From positions 610,001-674,000 of the forward strand of contig JAOTON010000941.1 of NCBI GenBank assembly GCA_034440635.1: 64,000 nt of DNA. The letters are read 5' to 3'. Numbering within the stretch: position 1 is the stretch's first letter; each line of letters opens with the position of its first letter. The DNA comes from Lepas anatifera. Its lineage: Eukaryota > Arthropoda > Thecostraca > Lepadidae. The position numbers were made by a program, and so were the translations under genes. Under the pieces are notes generated by a model. It was not told the origin of the DNA. It was given only the letters and a program-made list of their open reading frames with translations, and searched no databases. This document shows positions 46,649 to 56,543 of the stretch, in pieces.

Positions 46649-47842
46649 ATGGCTACGTGCTTACTACAAAATGAACTTCTGTGCTTTGCTAAGTTTAAGC
46701 TTAATACCATCCCGTTTGAAGATTTGGTGAAAACAATTGTAGATTTTTACAGCGTGGACCATGTTTCTGAAGCAAAAGATATTTTGTGGGACACTGTAGT
46801 GAAGGACCGTGCAGGCAACAGACGTGAACTTCGACATATCAGACGTCGTGATAATGGATCGACGGCCAAGGCCAAGTCTGACACAGAGGACATGCTTAAA
46901 GCCCTTCAGACAGCTGACAAGGAAGGATGGTCTTTGCCCATCTTCTGTGCGGTAGATATGGACAACGTACCGAATGTAGCCAGCCATGGCTCGGGAATAG
47001 CTTCCCATATCTCCAAGCTGGAGCAAACGATCGGAGATCTACGTTCTGAGTTAGGTGGCAAGCTCAAGGACATCGAGCGCAGCATTGGTGTCTTAAAGCA
47101 GCAAAAGGCGGAACCATTATCCCGTAAGTTATACAGCCATGTTGTTGCTGATGCCAGCTTGGCGCAGCCCAATCAGCCAGCTCGCGCTGATGTAACTGCT
47201 ACTGGGACAGATAATGCCCAGCTTGTCCCTAGCCAGCCCCTTAGCAGATCGGAGGCCAAGGCAGCTGAAACGCCAGAGCCTGGACCCACCGACAACATAG
47301 CTGACTCGTCCCCTTCTGACACAGCCCTGCAGCTAGGAGATGCTCCAGTGGCTGAGGCGGCCGCAGGTAAGGACGAAGCCCCGACTTCAGGAGCGGTGTC
47401 GAGCTCAGGTGCTGTATCAGCCTCTGAGTCATCAGATGACGGGTTTACACTCGTTACGAGAAAGAAGGGCAAGATAGCATCAAAGCCTACAGAGAACTCT
47501 GCTTTGCATAGTAATACATCAAGGAGTATTCGTGGGTCTGGTGCCTTCCAGGGGAAACTGTTGGGTGTGCCTGCTCCTGTTAGGTGTGCTGATATATTTG
47601 TCGGCAGACTGGCTGCCTCTGTCTCGGCTGAGGATGTCAGACAACATATTACTGATTATACAGGGGCTGCTCAGGCTTTAGTTGTAGAAGAAATATGTCA
47701 CTGCCTCCAAAAATGGGGTTACCGGGGCTACAAAGTGTCTTTACCGACACAATTCCTTGCTAGGGTTCTTAAACCTGAGGCTTGGCCCTCTAACGTAACT
47801 GTAAAACGGTTTTTTGAGCGTAAGCCAATGGTAGTTAGCTAA
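46649..47842 (+). CDS. Retrotransposon ORF1 protein
   Basis: Starts at the first ATG (46649); the frame is open upstream to about 46595 without an ATG. About 397 residues. The N-terminal part carries WDTVVKDR and RHIRRRDNG, a charged region seen in ORF1 proteins of arthropod CR1/L2-type elements. A likely coiled coil lies at residues about 138-172 (ISKLEQTIGDLRSELGGKL), then a low-complexity Ala/Ser/Pro linker. The C-terminal module DIFVGRLAASVSAEDVRQHI looks RRM-like. No CCHC knuckles are seen. The expected role is RNA binding and particle formation with the ORF2 protein. The frame is intact. Confidence 0.85.
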   Translation: MATCLLQNELLCFAKFKLNTIPFEDLVKTIVDFYSVDHVSEAKDILWDTVVKDRAGNRRELRHIRRRDNGSTAKAKSDTEDMLKALQTADKEGWSLPIFCAVDMDNVPNVASHGSGIASHISKLEQTIGDLRSELGGKLKDIERSIGVLKQQKAEPLSRKLYSHVVADASLAQPNQPARADVTATGTDNAQLVPSQPLSRSEAKAAETPEPGPTDNIADSSPSDTALQLGDAPVAEAAAGKDEAPTSGAVSSSGAVSASESSDDGFTLVTRKKGKIASKPTENSALHSNTSRSIRGSGAFQGKLLGVPAPVRCADIFVGRLAASVSAEDVRQHITDYTGAAQALVVEEICHCLQKWGYRGYKVSLPTQFLARVLKPEAWPSNVTVKRFFERKPMVVS

Positions 47843-47859
47843 ATGTCACTATACTCTGT

Positions 47860-50337
47860 ATGACCATCGTCAGATTTTCCTCATACAACTGTCAGTCACT
47901 GAAAAGTTCAATTCAGGAAGTACGAAATATTTGTTCTCTAAATGATATAGTATTCCTGCAGGAGACATGGCTTGCTAAGTTTGAGTTGGACATTGTGAAC
48001 AATATCCACGAAGACTTTGCAGGCTTTGGAACTACTTCCTTTGATTCCTCATCTAACGTATTACGGGGAAGGCCCTATGGTGGATTAGCTATTTTATGGA
48101 GAAAGAGTATTCACGCTGCAGTTAGGGTGTGTCAAGTGCCTAACTGTGACCGGCTGATGCAGCTTGACCTTACCACTAGGGAGGGTCTGGTAACTCTGCT
48201 GAATGTGTACATGCCGACTGATTATAGGGACCAGGAAAGCTGTGATGAATATTGCATGTTGTTAGGTTTGATTCATAACATCATTGTACAAGTTAGGCCA
48301 ACTTCATGCATGTATGCGGTGATAGGGGATTTTAATGCTAACAGCCATGGGTCTCGTTTTTACAAGGAGCTCTCAGAGTTTTGTGACGAAATTGGCATGC
48401 TTATCGCCGATGTTGAATCTTTATCTCCGTCCTCATTCTCATTCATTTGTTCCTCAGGAAGATCTACATCTTGGCTTGATCACTGTATTGCCAGTCCTAT
48501 GTTTTACAACAAAGTAGAAAGTATTGGTATCAGATATGATTTCAGTACAAAAGATCATTTGCCCTTAGAGCTTCACATGAACTTAATTGTAAAAGCTTCG
48601 TTACAAGGGGAGGCAAGGAATTTCGAACCCGCTACTTTGAATTGGAAAAACGCTGATTCTCAGTGCTTTCTCATGTATAATGAACTTATCTTACAGTCCC
48701 TGTCAGAAAGCGGCTTGGAGCTATTCAATAGGTTGAAAAGTCAGTGTAGCTCTGCTTGTACGGTTAGTGCACATTGTTCTGTCATCGACTTAATATGCGA
48801 CTTACTGATAGAGGCAGTTATTAAGTCTGCATATTTAGCAATTCCAAAGAATACTCGCAATGCACGACGACACATCTGCCCTGGTTGGAATGATATTGTT
48901 AAAGACGCTCATGACCAGGCTCGACGTGCTTTTCTAGTTTGGAAAGCATGCGGGAGCCCTCAGGAGGGTCTAGAGGCTAATAATATGCGATACACTCGAG
49001 CTAGGTTCAAATACGCGTTTAGGGCATGTAAAAGTAACGTTAACTCCTTCAAGGCAGATAAACTAACCGCCTCTCTACGAGGAAAACGTAACCTCGAGTT
49101 CTGGAAGTTAGTCAACAGGGATCTTGGCGGACGAGTTTGCCTCCCATCCACCTTGAATGGCGTTAATGGGGGAAGACAGATCACCGGCATGTGGAAGGAG
49201 CACTTTGAGCGTGTTTTTAATGATTCTTCATGTAAAAGCTCGGAGGATGAACTCCTTGCCATATTAGATAGAGCTGATGACGGAATTGATATGTTTTCAG
49301 TCGACGAAATCACAGCAGCTCTCGCAAAGCTAAATACTGGGAGAGCACCTGGGCCCGATGGACTGACAAATGATCACATTCGTCACTTAGGGAGATCCGT
49401 GCTCGCCCTCATCACGGATCTCTTCAATTTTATGGTCATTCATCATTATATTCCTCCTCGTTTAGCTCAGTCTCTTCTAGTTCCTATAGTGAAGGACAAA
49501 GCCAGCCCTCTTGACAATCCCAACAACTATAGAGCCATAGCTTTATCAGCTAGTTTATCTAAACTGTATGAAACTGCCTTGCTCGATCGACTGCAACAAT
49601 ATCTGGTCACTAATGACGCTCAGTTTGGCTTTAAGAGAGGTCACTCGACCACCCAGGCAGCGTACGTATTGAAAGAGACAGTGTATCACTACATTTCACT
49701 AGGCAGTCCTGTCTATGCTTGCTTTCTAGACGCAGCCCGAGCTTTTGACCGAGTATGTTTTTCAAAACTTTTTGATGCTCTCTTAGCTAAAGGCTTACCT
49801 ACTAGGTACGTTAAAATATTGAAGCAATGGTACTGCTCCCAAAATGTGGCAATCCAGTGGGATAAGGTACTTTCAGAACCTTTCACAGTTAATAATGGAG
49901 TCAGGCAGGGTGGTTGCACCTCTCCTCTCCTCTTCAGTATCTACATTGACAGTTTGCTTGATAAAGTACGGTCATCGAGATTAGGATGTCATATCAATGA
50001 TTGTGCTGTTAACGTTCTTGCTTATGCTGACGATGTTGTCTTGTTATCTCCAACAAGAAATGGCCTACAGGAACTAGTCACACTATGTGAAAACTTTGCA
50101 GTTGAGATGGATATAAAGTTTAACGTAAAAAAGACGGTCTGCATGATGTTTCACGGCAAGAAGATGCGACATCTCTTTGGTCCAGGTAGCAAGACAACCA
50201 GCATTGTGTTAGACGGTACCCAGCTTAGTTGGGTCGAGGAATTTAAATACCTAGGCCACATTGTAACTCCGACTCTTTGCGATGCCTCAGACATATCTAG
50301 AGCAAAAGAGCAGTTTACTTTAGCACAAATAGACTGA
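47860..50337 (+). CDS. Retrotransposon ORF2: endonuclease and reverse transcriptase (truncated by frameshift)
   Basis: ATG at 47860; 825 codons. The endonuclease domain (residues about 1-235) shows SYNCQSLKSS, FLQETWL, GGLAILWR, VIGDFNAN, SWLDHCIAS and a terminal DHLPLE. The reverse transcriptase (about 485-780) shows GRAPGPDGLTNDHI, NYRAIALSASLSKLYE, QFGFKRGHSTTQA, DAARAFDRV, GVRQGGCTSPLLFSIYI, the catalytic YADDVV and FKYLGHIV. The frame shifts at about 50310, after the RT thumb begins; the remainder continues in another frame. The protein would nick DNA and prime reverse transcription at the target. An intact endonuclease and YADD core indicate recent decay. Confidence 0.9.
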   Translation: MTIVRFSSYNCQSLKSSIQEVRNICSLNDIVFLQETWLAKFELDIVNNIHEDFAGFGTTSFDSSSNVLRGRPYGGLAILWRKSIHAAVRVCQVPNCDRLMQLDLTTREGLVTLLNVYMPTDYRDQESCDEYCMLLGLIHNIIVQVRPTSCMYAVIGDFNANSHGSRFYKELSEFCDEIGMLIADVESLSPSSFSFICSSGRSTSWLDHCIASPMFYNKVESIGIRYDFSTKDHLPLELHMNLIVKASLQGEARNFEPATLNWKNADSQCFLMYNELILQSLSESGLELFNRLKSQCSSACTVSAHCSVIDLICDLLIEAVIKSAYLAIPKNTRNARRHICPGWNDIVKDAHDQARRAFLVWKACGSPQEGLEANNMRYTRARFKYAFRACKSNVNSFKADKLTASLRGKRNLEFWKLVNRDLGGRVCLPSTLNGVNGGRQITGMWKEHFERVFNDSSCKSSEDELLAILDRADDGIDMFSVDEITAALAKLNTGRAPGPDGLTNDHIRHLGRSVLALITDLFNFMVIHHYIPPRLAQSLLVPIVKDKASPLDNPNNYRAIALSASLSKLYETALLDRLQQYLVTNDAQFGFKRGHSTTQAAYVLKETVYHYISLGSPVYACFLDAARAFDRVCFSKLFDALLAKGLPTRYVKILKQWYCSQNVAIQWDKVLSEPFTVNNGVRQGGCTSPLLFSIYIDSLLDKVRSSRLGCHINDCAVNVLAYADDVVLLSPTRNGLQELVTLCENFAVEMDIKFNVKKTVCMMFHGKKMRHLFGPGSKTTSIVLDGTQLSWVEEFKYLGHIVTPTLCDASDISRAKEQFTLAQID

Positions 50338-50806
50338 AAGCTAAGATTGGCTATGCAAATAAAAGGACACTTGCTAAATTGTTCCAAACTTACTGCGGGC
50401 ATCTGTTCGGTAGTGTTCTTTGGAACATTGAAAACTCTAAAATGGCTCTCCGGAAATTTAGTGTGGCTTATCACTCCTGCATTAAGCGACTACTTGGTAA
50501 GCCTCTGCATCATAGCAACCATATTATCTGTGATGAATTTGATATTTTTACCTTCGCACTACAGGATGTAAAAAATTAGCTACTGTTTAAGAAAGCTCTT
50601 TCCACAAGTAACAACTCCATTTTAGCTACTTTGAGGACTAGCAAAGTCTCTCTTGAAGGTATTTTAGCCCAAAATTGTTTGTGTATTAGAAGAAAATATG
50701 GCCTCTTGCAATTAGATTTGGACAGTAGCTCCTTTTCAGACATTAGGCGATGCTTGAGAGGTATGATATCGCACAAAGCTGCAGAAATCAAAGAAGGCAT
50801 TGGCTG
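50310..50806 (+). pseudogene. Displaced C-terminal remainder of retrotransposon ORF2
   Basis: After the frameshift, the next frame reads on (KIGYANKRTLAKLFQTYCGH, SVAYHSCIKRLLGKPLHHSN), typical of the region after the RT thumb in this group. It then meets a nonsense codon at about 50576 and resumes to about 50806. At least two lesions therefore separate this copy from an active ORF2. Confidence 0.75.
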
Positions 50807-51791
50807 ATTTAATGTCGATTAGGGCTGCCTCAAACAGTGTTTTAGGCAAGTATTATGTACTGTATTATGATGTGTGTGTATTTGACTAATGACATCTGAT
50901 ATGCACGTGTAATGATGTGATGCGTATGTGAATGCATGTGTGATATACACCATGAGTGTGAAATAAACATTATTATTATTATTATTATAAGTTTTGGGTC
51001 TTCTGTGCACCACAGGGGATCCATATTAGATGAAGGGACAATATTAGCTTTACGGTCCCAGCTCAGCTCAGGGGCTCCCAGGTCGGTGGATATAGGTTCT
51101 GGCCAACCCACGGGCCCTGTTCAAGGTCACGGCTCCTAGCTCCGTTTAGGCATTTTAGAACAGTTCATGCTGCCCAAACCATCTCAGGGGCGCTCAGTTC
51201 AGCTCAAGGGGCCCAGACTAGCTCGTATGGTATCAGAGGCCAGTTCAGGGGCCCCGAGAAGCTCAGGGGACCTTAAAATCGACTCATAGGACCTCAACTT
51301 AGTTTAGGGGCACAGGAAAGTTTAACGGGGTTCCGGGGCAAGCTATTGGGCCAGTTTGAGTTTCTTGCTTGATATTGCAGTTGTTGATATTCTTATCTCC
51401 GTTGCGGGGGCCCATCACAGAAAAGTGGGGGGCCAGTGGCCCGCCTGCCCCCCTCGGTTACTACGCCTATGATAGGTATGGGCGTCGAGAGCAGAAGGAC
51501 GAGGGACTCGCAAATCAGAGTGGGACGTCCCACCTCAAAATGGTGGGCCTCGTCTCACTATCATTTTTTGTATCTCCTCTCCGTTAACTACGTGAGTCTG
51601 CATACATGAAGCGCATCATCCTTCGTGTTGTACATGTAGCCAAAATTCTTATGATTTGCCTCCTCCCCTCCCTCTGTCATCGCGAGTGCGGGATCCGTTA
51701 CCCCAGTAGAAATTTCGTGGTGACACCTCTTGGTATGATTGTGAGCACTCAGGTCTACAGTTTCGACAATGACCTTAAAAAGAATAGAATT

Positions 51792-52388
51792 TAGGGTAGA
51801 GTGGGGTAACGCGTCCACCTGGGTAAGACGCCTACTACTATGTCCAGGCTGATGTAAGAACTGTAGCTTCCATCTAATATTTTTTCTGGTAGCGGCCTTT
51901 CTGATCCGGTCCTGGGCATGATTGGACCCGCCCAGTAAACTCAGTTATTTTTCAGCAAACATTTGTTGCTTTTTGCATCTCCGGACCTAAAACAAGCTGC
52001 CTTAAAGTTGCGATTGCACTATATGCGATGAGAATGTGCTTACCCAAACCAACTTCGTCACTAAATTGTCTTACAAGGTAAGTATAATGATATTCCTATT
52101 TGTTCACGTGAAACAAAAAGGTACAATATACGCTGGGAGTTTTATGACGGCCTTTTAATCCCGGGGCTTGGGCGTTTTACCCCGCTATCGGGGTAAAACG
52201 CCTTTTACATGGTCTCAAGAAAAAATAAATTTCGCACACTTTGCATCGTGTCAGAATAACAAATTTCTATCTGAGTGTAGACAAACGATGCAAAAACTTA
52301 ACGAAGAAAAATAAAGTAATTCCGTCCTGGCAGGATCGTTACAGACGAATTCTTCCTTAACGTATGCGTCTTACCCCACTCTACCCTA
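51792..52388. mobile_element. TAGGGTAGAGTGGGG-TIR element (family G), copy 2, compact
   Basis: Ends TAGGGTAGAGTGGGGTAAC and CTTACCCCACTCTACCCTA are inverted. It contains a 13-bp-stem hairpin (GGCGTTTTACCCC / GGGGTAAAACGCC, about 52167-52202). Non-coding, MITE-sized, and opposite in orientation to copy 1. Confidence 0.78.
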
Positions 52389-53232
52389 CCACCCACAGAC
52401 AAGTGTTCGGCGCACTTGTTTGTAGAACAAAAGGAAAGCCATTAAGTGTCCGTCGGAGACACAAAATCTGGTGGGAATCTTCATTTTCTAGTGGAAGACG
52501 CCAATCGATATTTGCTACATTTCGCGAAAAGATGGCCGTTCTGACTTGTTGTCAAGCAACCAAAACAGTTATTGCGTACTCATTCATACCGCGCGCTCTC
52601 GCCCCTCCTTATCCTATCACCAGTTCAGAAGCTTGAGCCGCCGCATTAGCGGGCTCAAGCTCCCTTTTGTCCCTTACGAAGCGACCACTTCTCTGGTCCC
52701 CGCGGGCCCCTTGACAACTCGGTGCTGATAAAACACTTGACGCCATATCACATCTATTCCGTTCGTGAACTAGAGGCCCAACGGGATTCCCAGCAGCTCA
52801 TGGTAGGTTCTGTTGGGTACCAAGTGTTGGAGGGAGATTAGGCGCCCGTGACAAGGCTGACCATTGGCAGACGCAGGGGAATTCCGGCTAAGGCCCCCAA
52901 ATCACTGGAAGGGGGCAAACATTTTTTTTGCCCCCGCCTCTAAAGGCTATATCAATGTGTGAAAAAAAGGTGTTTACACTAGGTCTATGGAGCAATTAAA
53001 TCTTCGCTCCCATCCCCCCAGGAGGAGAAGCAGACATGGGTTTTGGGTTTGCTCCACCCTCCCCCTGCCAAACTCGGGTCTGCGTCCGCCCCTGAGGCTG
53101 ACAAGGCCTCGTCGTTGGTATGTAAATTCAGTACATGAACAGTGACCCTGTAGCTACCTCAAAAGCAGATACATTGACGAACGAGCATGGGTACAGGGCG
53201 TCAGCGGGCAAGTCCTGTGATTCAGCTCTCAC
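52389..53232. other. Start of protease intron 1, no gene seen
   Basis: Holds one kappaB-like site at 52876 and a MITE-like GGGGCAAAC/TTTGCCCCC inverted pair at about 52912-52937. No coding evidence. Confidence 0.4.
52876..52885. promoter_or_regulatory. kappaB-like site in protease intron 1
   Basis: GGGGAATTCC, about 0.35 kb downstream of the signal-peptide exon of the protease gene. A Rel-responsive intronic enhancer is possible but rests on the motif alone. Confidence 0.28.
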
Positions 53233-53326
53233 CTGGGGACAGGTCCAGCTGGGCGTGCGCCATACGTGCCACCAGGCCAAGCACCAGCAGGGTGACGCCG
53301 GACTGTCGCAGCCCTGCTGCACCCAT
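53233..53326 (-). CDS. Clip-domain serine protease, exon 1 (signal peptide)
   Basis: ATG at 53326 in the context ACGATGG gives 31 codons plus one base to donor CCCCAG|GTGAGA. The peptide has a short basic n-region, the hydrophobic core VTLLVLGLVA and a likely cleavage site after AHA (RMAHA|QLDL), so the product is secreted. The single leftover G joins the clip exon GT to make Gly (LSPG|GICV), exactly where clip domains begin after a signal peptide. The surrounding sequence is CpG-rich. The frame upstream is open, but no better ATG with a signal peptide is seen. GATAAAATC at about 53480 on the same strand is a weak TATA candidate. Confidence 0.72.
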
Positions 53327-53881
53327 CGTCGCCGCAGCACCACCGCCGCACACCCGTCTCCGGCCACGCCCGGCTCCAGCCTCCTCCACTCCGGCCTGTT
53401 CGGGAGCTGGCCCGGAGATGCCGCCGGTCCCGGTACCCCACCCGGATCTCACCGCCCAGCGAGGATGCGCGAGATTTTATCTGTTGGCCGTCGTCCGGTC
53501 AGGATGCGAGCGCCCGAAAATTACCGGTGGATAGTCCAACACCTTTGCCGCCGCCGGAGGTGTGCTTCTCTAGTGGAAGTACGGCTCAGACTGGGGGTTC
53601 CCCGGTACGAGACGCGCCCAGGGGTCGACACCGAATTCCAGAATGTTAATGTGGCAAACCGGTTCTGAGCTGGGCTGGGAACAATTCCAGTCGGGGGTAA
53701 CAAAGACCGCCAGCGGATGGGCTTCCTCTTCATTATTAGCCTCCCAATGACTGAAGATTGTGGCAGTGCTAACGCGTGACTGCAAAGCTTTGTCTGGCTT
53801 CGTTCCCCTTGATAAATTGCGGTAGAAATAGTTACCAGAGGAGGTGAACGCTCGTATAATGGATGTGCCTAATACAGACGC

Positions 53882-54112
53882 GGACTGTTTGCGTTAACCC
53901 TCGGCCCAGTGGAGGGGGTTGTTTGAATACCCCTTCGGGGTTTTCCTTTAGAGCCAGAGAACAGCGGTGCAGTGCGCCACTGTACTTGGCATACCTTATC
54001 CTTTATCAACAGCTCATCATTTCCAAAATTTTAAGTTTGATTTGTCGCAGGTCAGATCACCAGGCCAGGTCAAGTGACTTCACCTCCAAAAAATGTTTCC
54101 AGGGACACCAGT
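53882..54112 (+). repeat. Dispersed repeat, NPRP family, copy 2
   Basis: CCCTCGGCCCAGTGGAGGGG followed by CCAAAATTTTAAG, AGGTCAAGTGACTTCACCTC and GGGACACCAGTGAAAA, collinear with 20556-20790. Its accidental frame reads VNPRPSGGGCLNTPSGF, a translation I associate with a common crustacean repeat. Confidence 0.65.
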
Positions 54113-54824
54113 GAAAACAGATATAATCTATTGATGTGGTCATATCACTTAGCAAACTCTCCGAAGGCCACGAGTTGTGGCAGCGGGATTTGTGATATCG
54201 GTGACCTAGAGTCGAGTACGAGTACCTCTCCATTGGAAATACATGGGAAGACGAGGATCGACCGAAAACTGTTCTCTTTTGTAGAGACGTCTAAGAAAAG
54301 CTTCTAATTAAAAAATTGAAGTATCTTAGGCCACTCTCTAGAGACATGTAGCGACTTTGGGCCTGAGACCTGTGAGAGGATATCTAGGACGAATTAATCA
54401 GGATATCTGACTTAAGTAAATAACTTCCCAATAAATAGTTATAGCAGATAGAGCTTTCATTTTGACACCAATGCATTTGGATTATCATTCCAAAACGATG
54501 GATAAGCATATTCACTAAGTTGGATCCGAAAGTGACCTTGACCTGACCTCAGGTCAAGTTGTTTTGAAATGTTTTCCAGACATAGCCATAAGCCTGGTGT
54601 GAAAATCAGATTCGGTGGATTATTGATCACATTTTTTTAATCACTATCGCTACTCCGCTACCCTTTGGTTATGATACGTTATGACACATTGCACCTTGAC
54701 GCGTTTTTTTCTATTGCGCATGACCTGACATATCTCCGAAAAGAAAGCATTTTAAAAAATCGCACTTCAGGAACAAAAGCCCTGTATAGCATTCATGGCA
54801 CAACTGCGGGATCGGAATTGGAGT

Positions 54825-54912
54825 CGGAGTCGATCGTTTTGGCTGGAATCTGAGTGGATAGTTTTGGCTGGAGTCTGAGTCGGTAGTTTTGGCTGGAGTC
54901 TGAGTCGATGCC
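54825..54912. repeat. 25-bp minisatellite, three units
   Basis: Units of the form AGTTTTGGCTGGAGTCTGAG TCGGT, with small changes. Confidence 0.85.
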
Positions 54913-56519
54913 GGTGCAATGCAGACTCCGACTCCGGGCCGGAGCCGGACTTCAGGTTTATCACGGGAGATGGTGAGCTGTACAGCCACGAGTCGGCGGC
55001 ATCATCAGAGCACACATCTAGAGCAGGGAGCGCTACTCGTAACTGGGGAGTCCTCTGAACCACTGCCACGCTTCAAGGCCCTCTGCAGACAGAAGGGCCC
55101 TCTCTGGTCATGATTATTCATGCATTTTGGGCCCCTTCTCTCTGAAGGGCTCTCTATTTTCTCTGAAGGCCCCCTTAAGCATTCACCTTAATGGTGGGTA
55201 GGTACCCCCTCAGATCTCAAGAATCACGCAAGATAGCGAAAGACGGTAAGCGGTAAGATAGACCGTCAAAACGCCTAAAGAAAAAATTCGAACCATTTTT
55301 TGTCAGGTCACATTTAAGGTCACTAGAGGTCAAGGCATGCCTCCATATGGATAACATATAAATGAATGTTTTCGGTCATTACATCTAAACTAGTTCAGAT
55401 AGAGCAAAAAATCCAAACCATTGGAATCCTCACAGCAAGACAGATCGAATGATATATAATATGAACTTGCTAGGTCAAATCAGGTTAGGTATAAAATTTT
55501 ACCCGAGCTGATGTCATGTCAAGGTCAGATTAAGTCAAGATGCATACCATTAGAACCGCAAGAATGAGGCAAATATGATGCAATTGAAATAAGCGTTCCA
55601 GCACCATCCATTGCAGAGTTATTTAGTTTAACTGTTTTTTCCATGTATTTCCAATGGAGAAGCCATGGTTCGCACCTGACCTTAAATCTTCAATATAAAA
55701 ATACCGGAATATTTTTAGAACTCGGTGGACCCATTATTTGAAATGAGTTTCAATCGAATAGGTTCACCCTGTTCTGACTTATGCTATTTCAAAATTTTTT
55801 GAAGTGAGGTCGGTTGAGCCGCACTTGTGACCAGACCTGAGATGACCTAACTTAAAATTTTGGCAAGACTTATAAAGATGACTGAAAGCATGCCTAGTAC
55901 GATGGAGCTACGTGCCGCCGTTTTTATCTGATCTAAAAAAACTGAGGGGAGTACCCCCGTCAATACGCGTGTTAAATCTATAAAGGGTTGCTCATAAATT
56001 ACGCCTTTAGAGGTGGGGGGGCGGTGTTAGGCCGAGAAGTACCATACCATAGCACGGGGTAGGCCTTTTCTGGCAGCGATTTTTGTCTTGTTGGGCTTGT
56101 CGGAGAAGGACGGGGCTGTTCCGACTTCGAAGTGAGACCAGAATGCATGAATACAAAGGCAAAATGAGGAAACAGGGCAGTGCTGTAAGAATTTAGAAGT
56201 AAGAAGTTTCATTAGAAATTGAATGAAATAACAAAATTCCTCATAATTTACGGTTGAAATAAGAAAAAGAAGTCACTGGAAACGCATGAGACAAGGCTGG
56301 AAATTTCCTCCTTTTATTCCTATTCCGAGACATATTGTTCCTTGCGAACCTCTTCGTTTGAGCCCATTCCGAGCAGCCGCTATTATGTCAGGATCAAGAA
56401 ATGCGGCACGGCATACCTTTGAAAAATCCTCTCGTATGTCTGAAATGTTCAGGACAATGTTAGGGGACATGTGTGTCATATTGTGACTTATGTCTTAGGA
56501 GACATGTGATAGTGATCTG

Positions 56520-56543
56520 ATGTGTGTGTGTGTGTGTGTGTGT
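56520..56543. repeat. GT microsatellite
   Basis: About 11 TG dinucleotides. Confidence 0.95.

Larger units (their letters stand above)
46407..50989 (+). mobile_element. Nearly full-length non-LTR retrotransposon (APE-type, CR1/L2/Jockey-like)
   Basis: Contains a 5' UTR, two ORFs 17 nt apart, a 3' UTR and an ATT-repeat tail (about 50969-50989). The insertion point is exact because the left hAT copy has the empty site (CTCAGATAAGTTTAGAG at about 23866, complement). Any target duplication is at most about 3 bp. ORF2 has an AP-type endonuclease and a reverse transcriptase but is broken near its end, so this copy is probably dead. Clade placement needs a phylogeny. Confidence 0.9.
39464..51471 (-). 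mobile_element. hAT-like non-autonomous element, right copy, with nested insertions
   Basis: Begins CAGGGGCGTAGGAACGG and ends TACTACGCCTATG, the reverse orientation of the left copy. It is flanked by ATAAGTAT (39456-39463) and ATAGGTAT (51472-51479), an 8-bp duplication with one change. Collinearity with the left copy holds at many points (for example 28620/39740, 27940/42100, 25890/44910, 24340/45940, 23870/46400). Extra material: a 1.75-kb insert at 39835, unmatched sequence at about 42970-44020, and a non-LTR element at 46407-50989. Confidence 0.8.

Noticed and set aside
23388..51471. Large palindromic inverted duplication of about 5 kb arms
   Set aside because: Each arm ends at hAT-like termini with its own 8-bp target duplication, so independent insertions explain it better.
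53135..53668. 177-codon plus-strand frame over the signal-peptide exon
   Set aside because: GC-rich shadow of the minus-strand exon; no motif or splice support.
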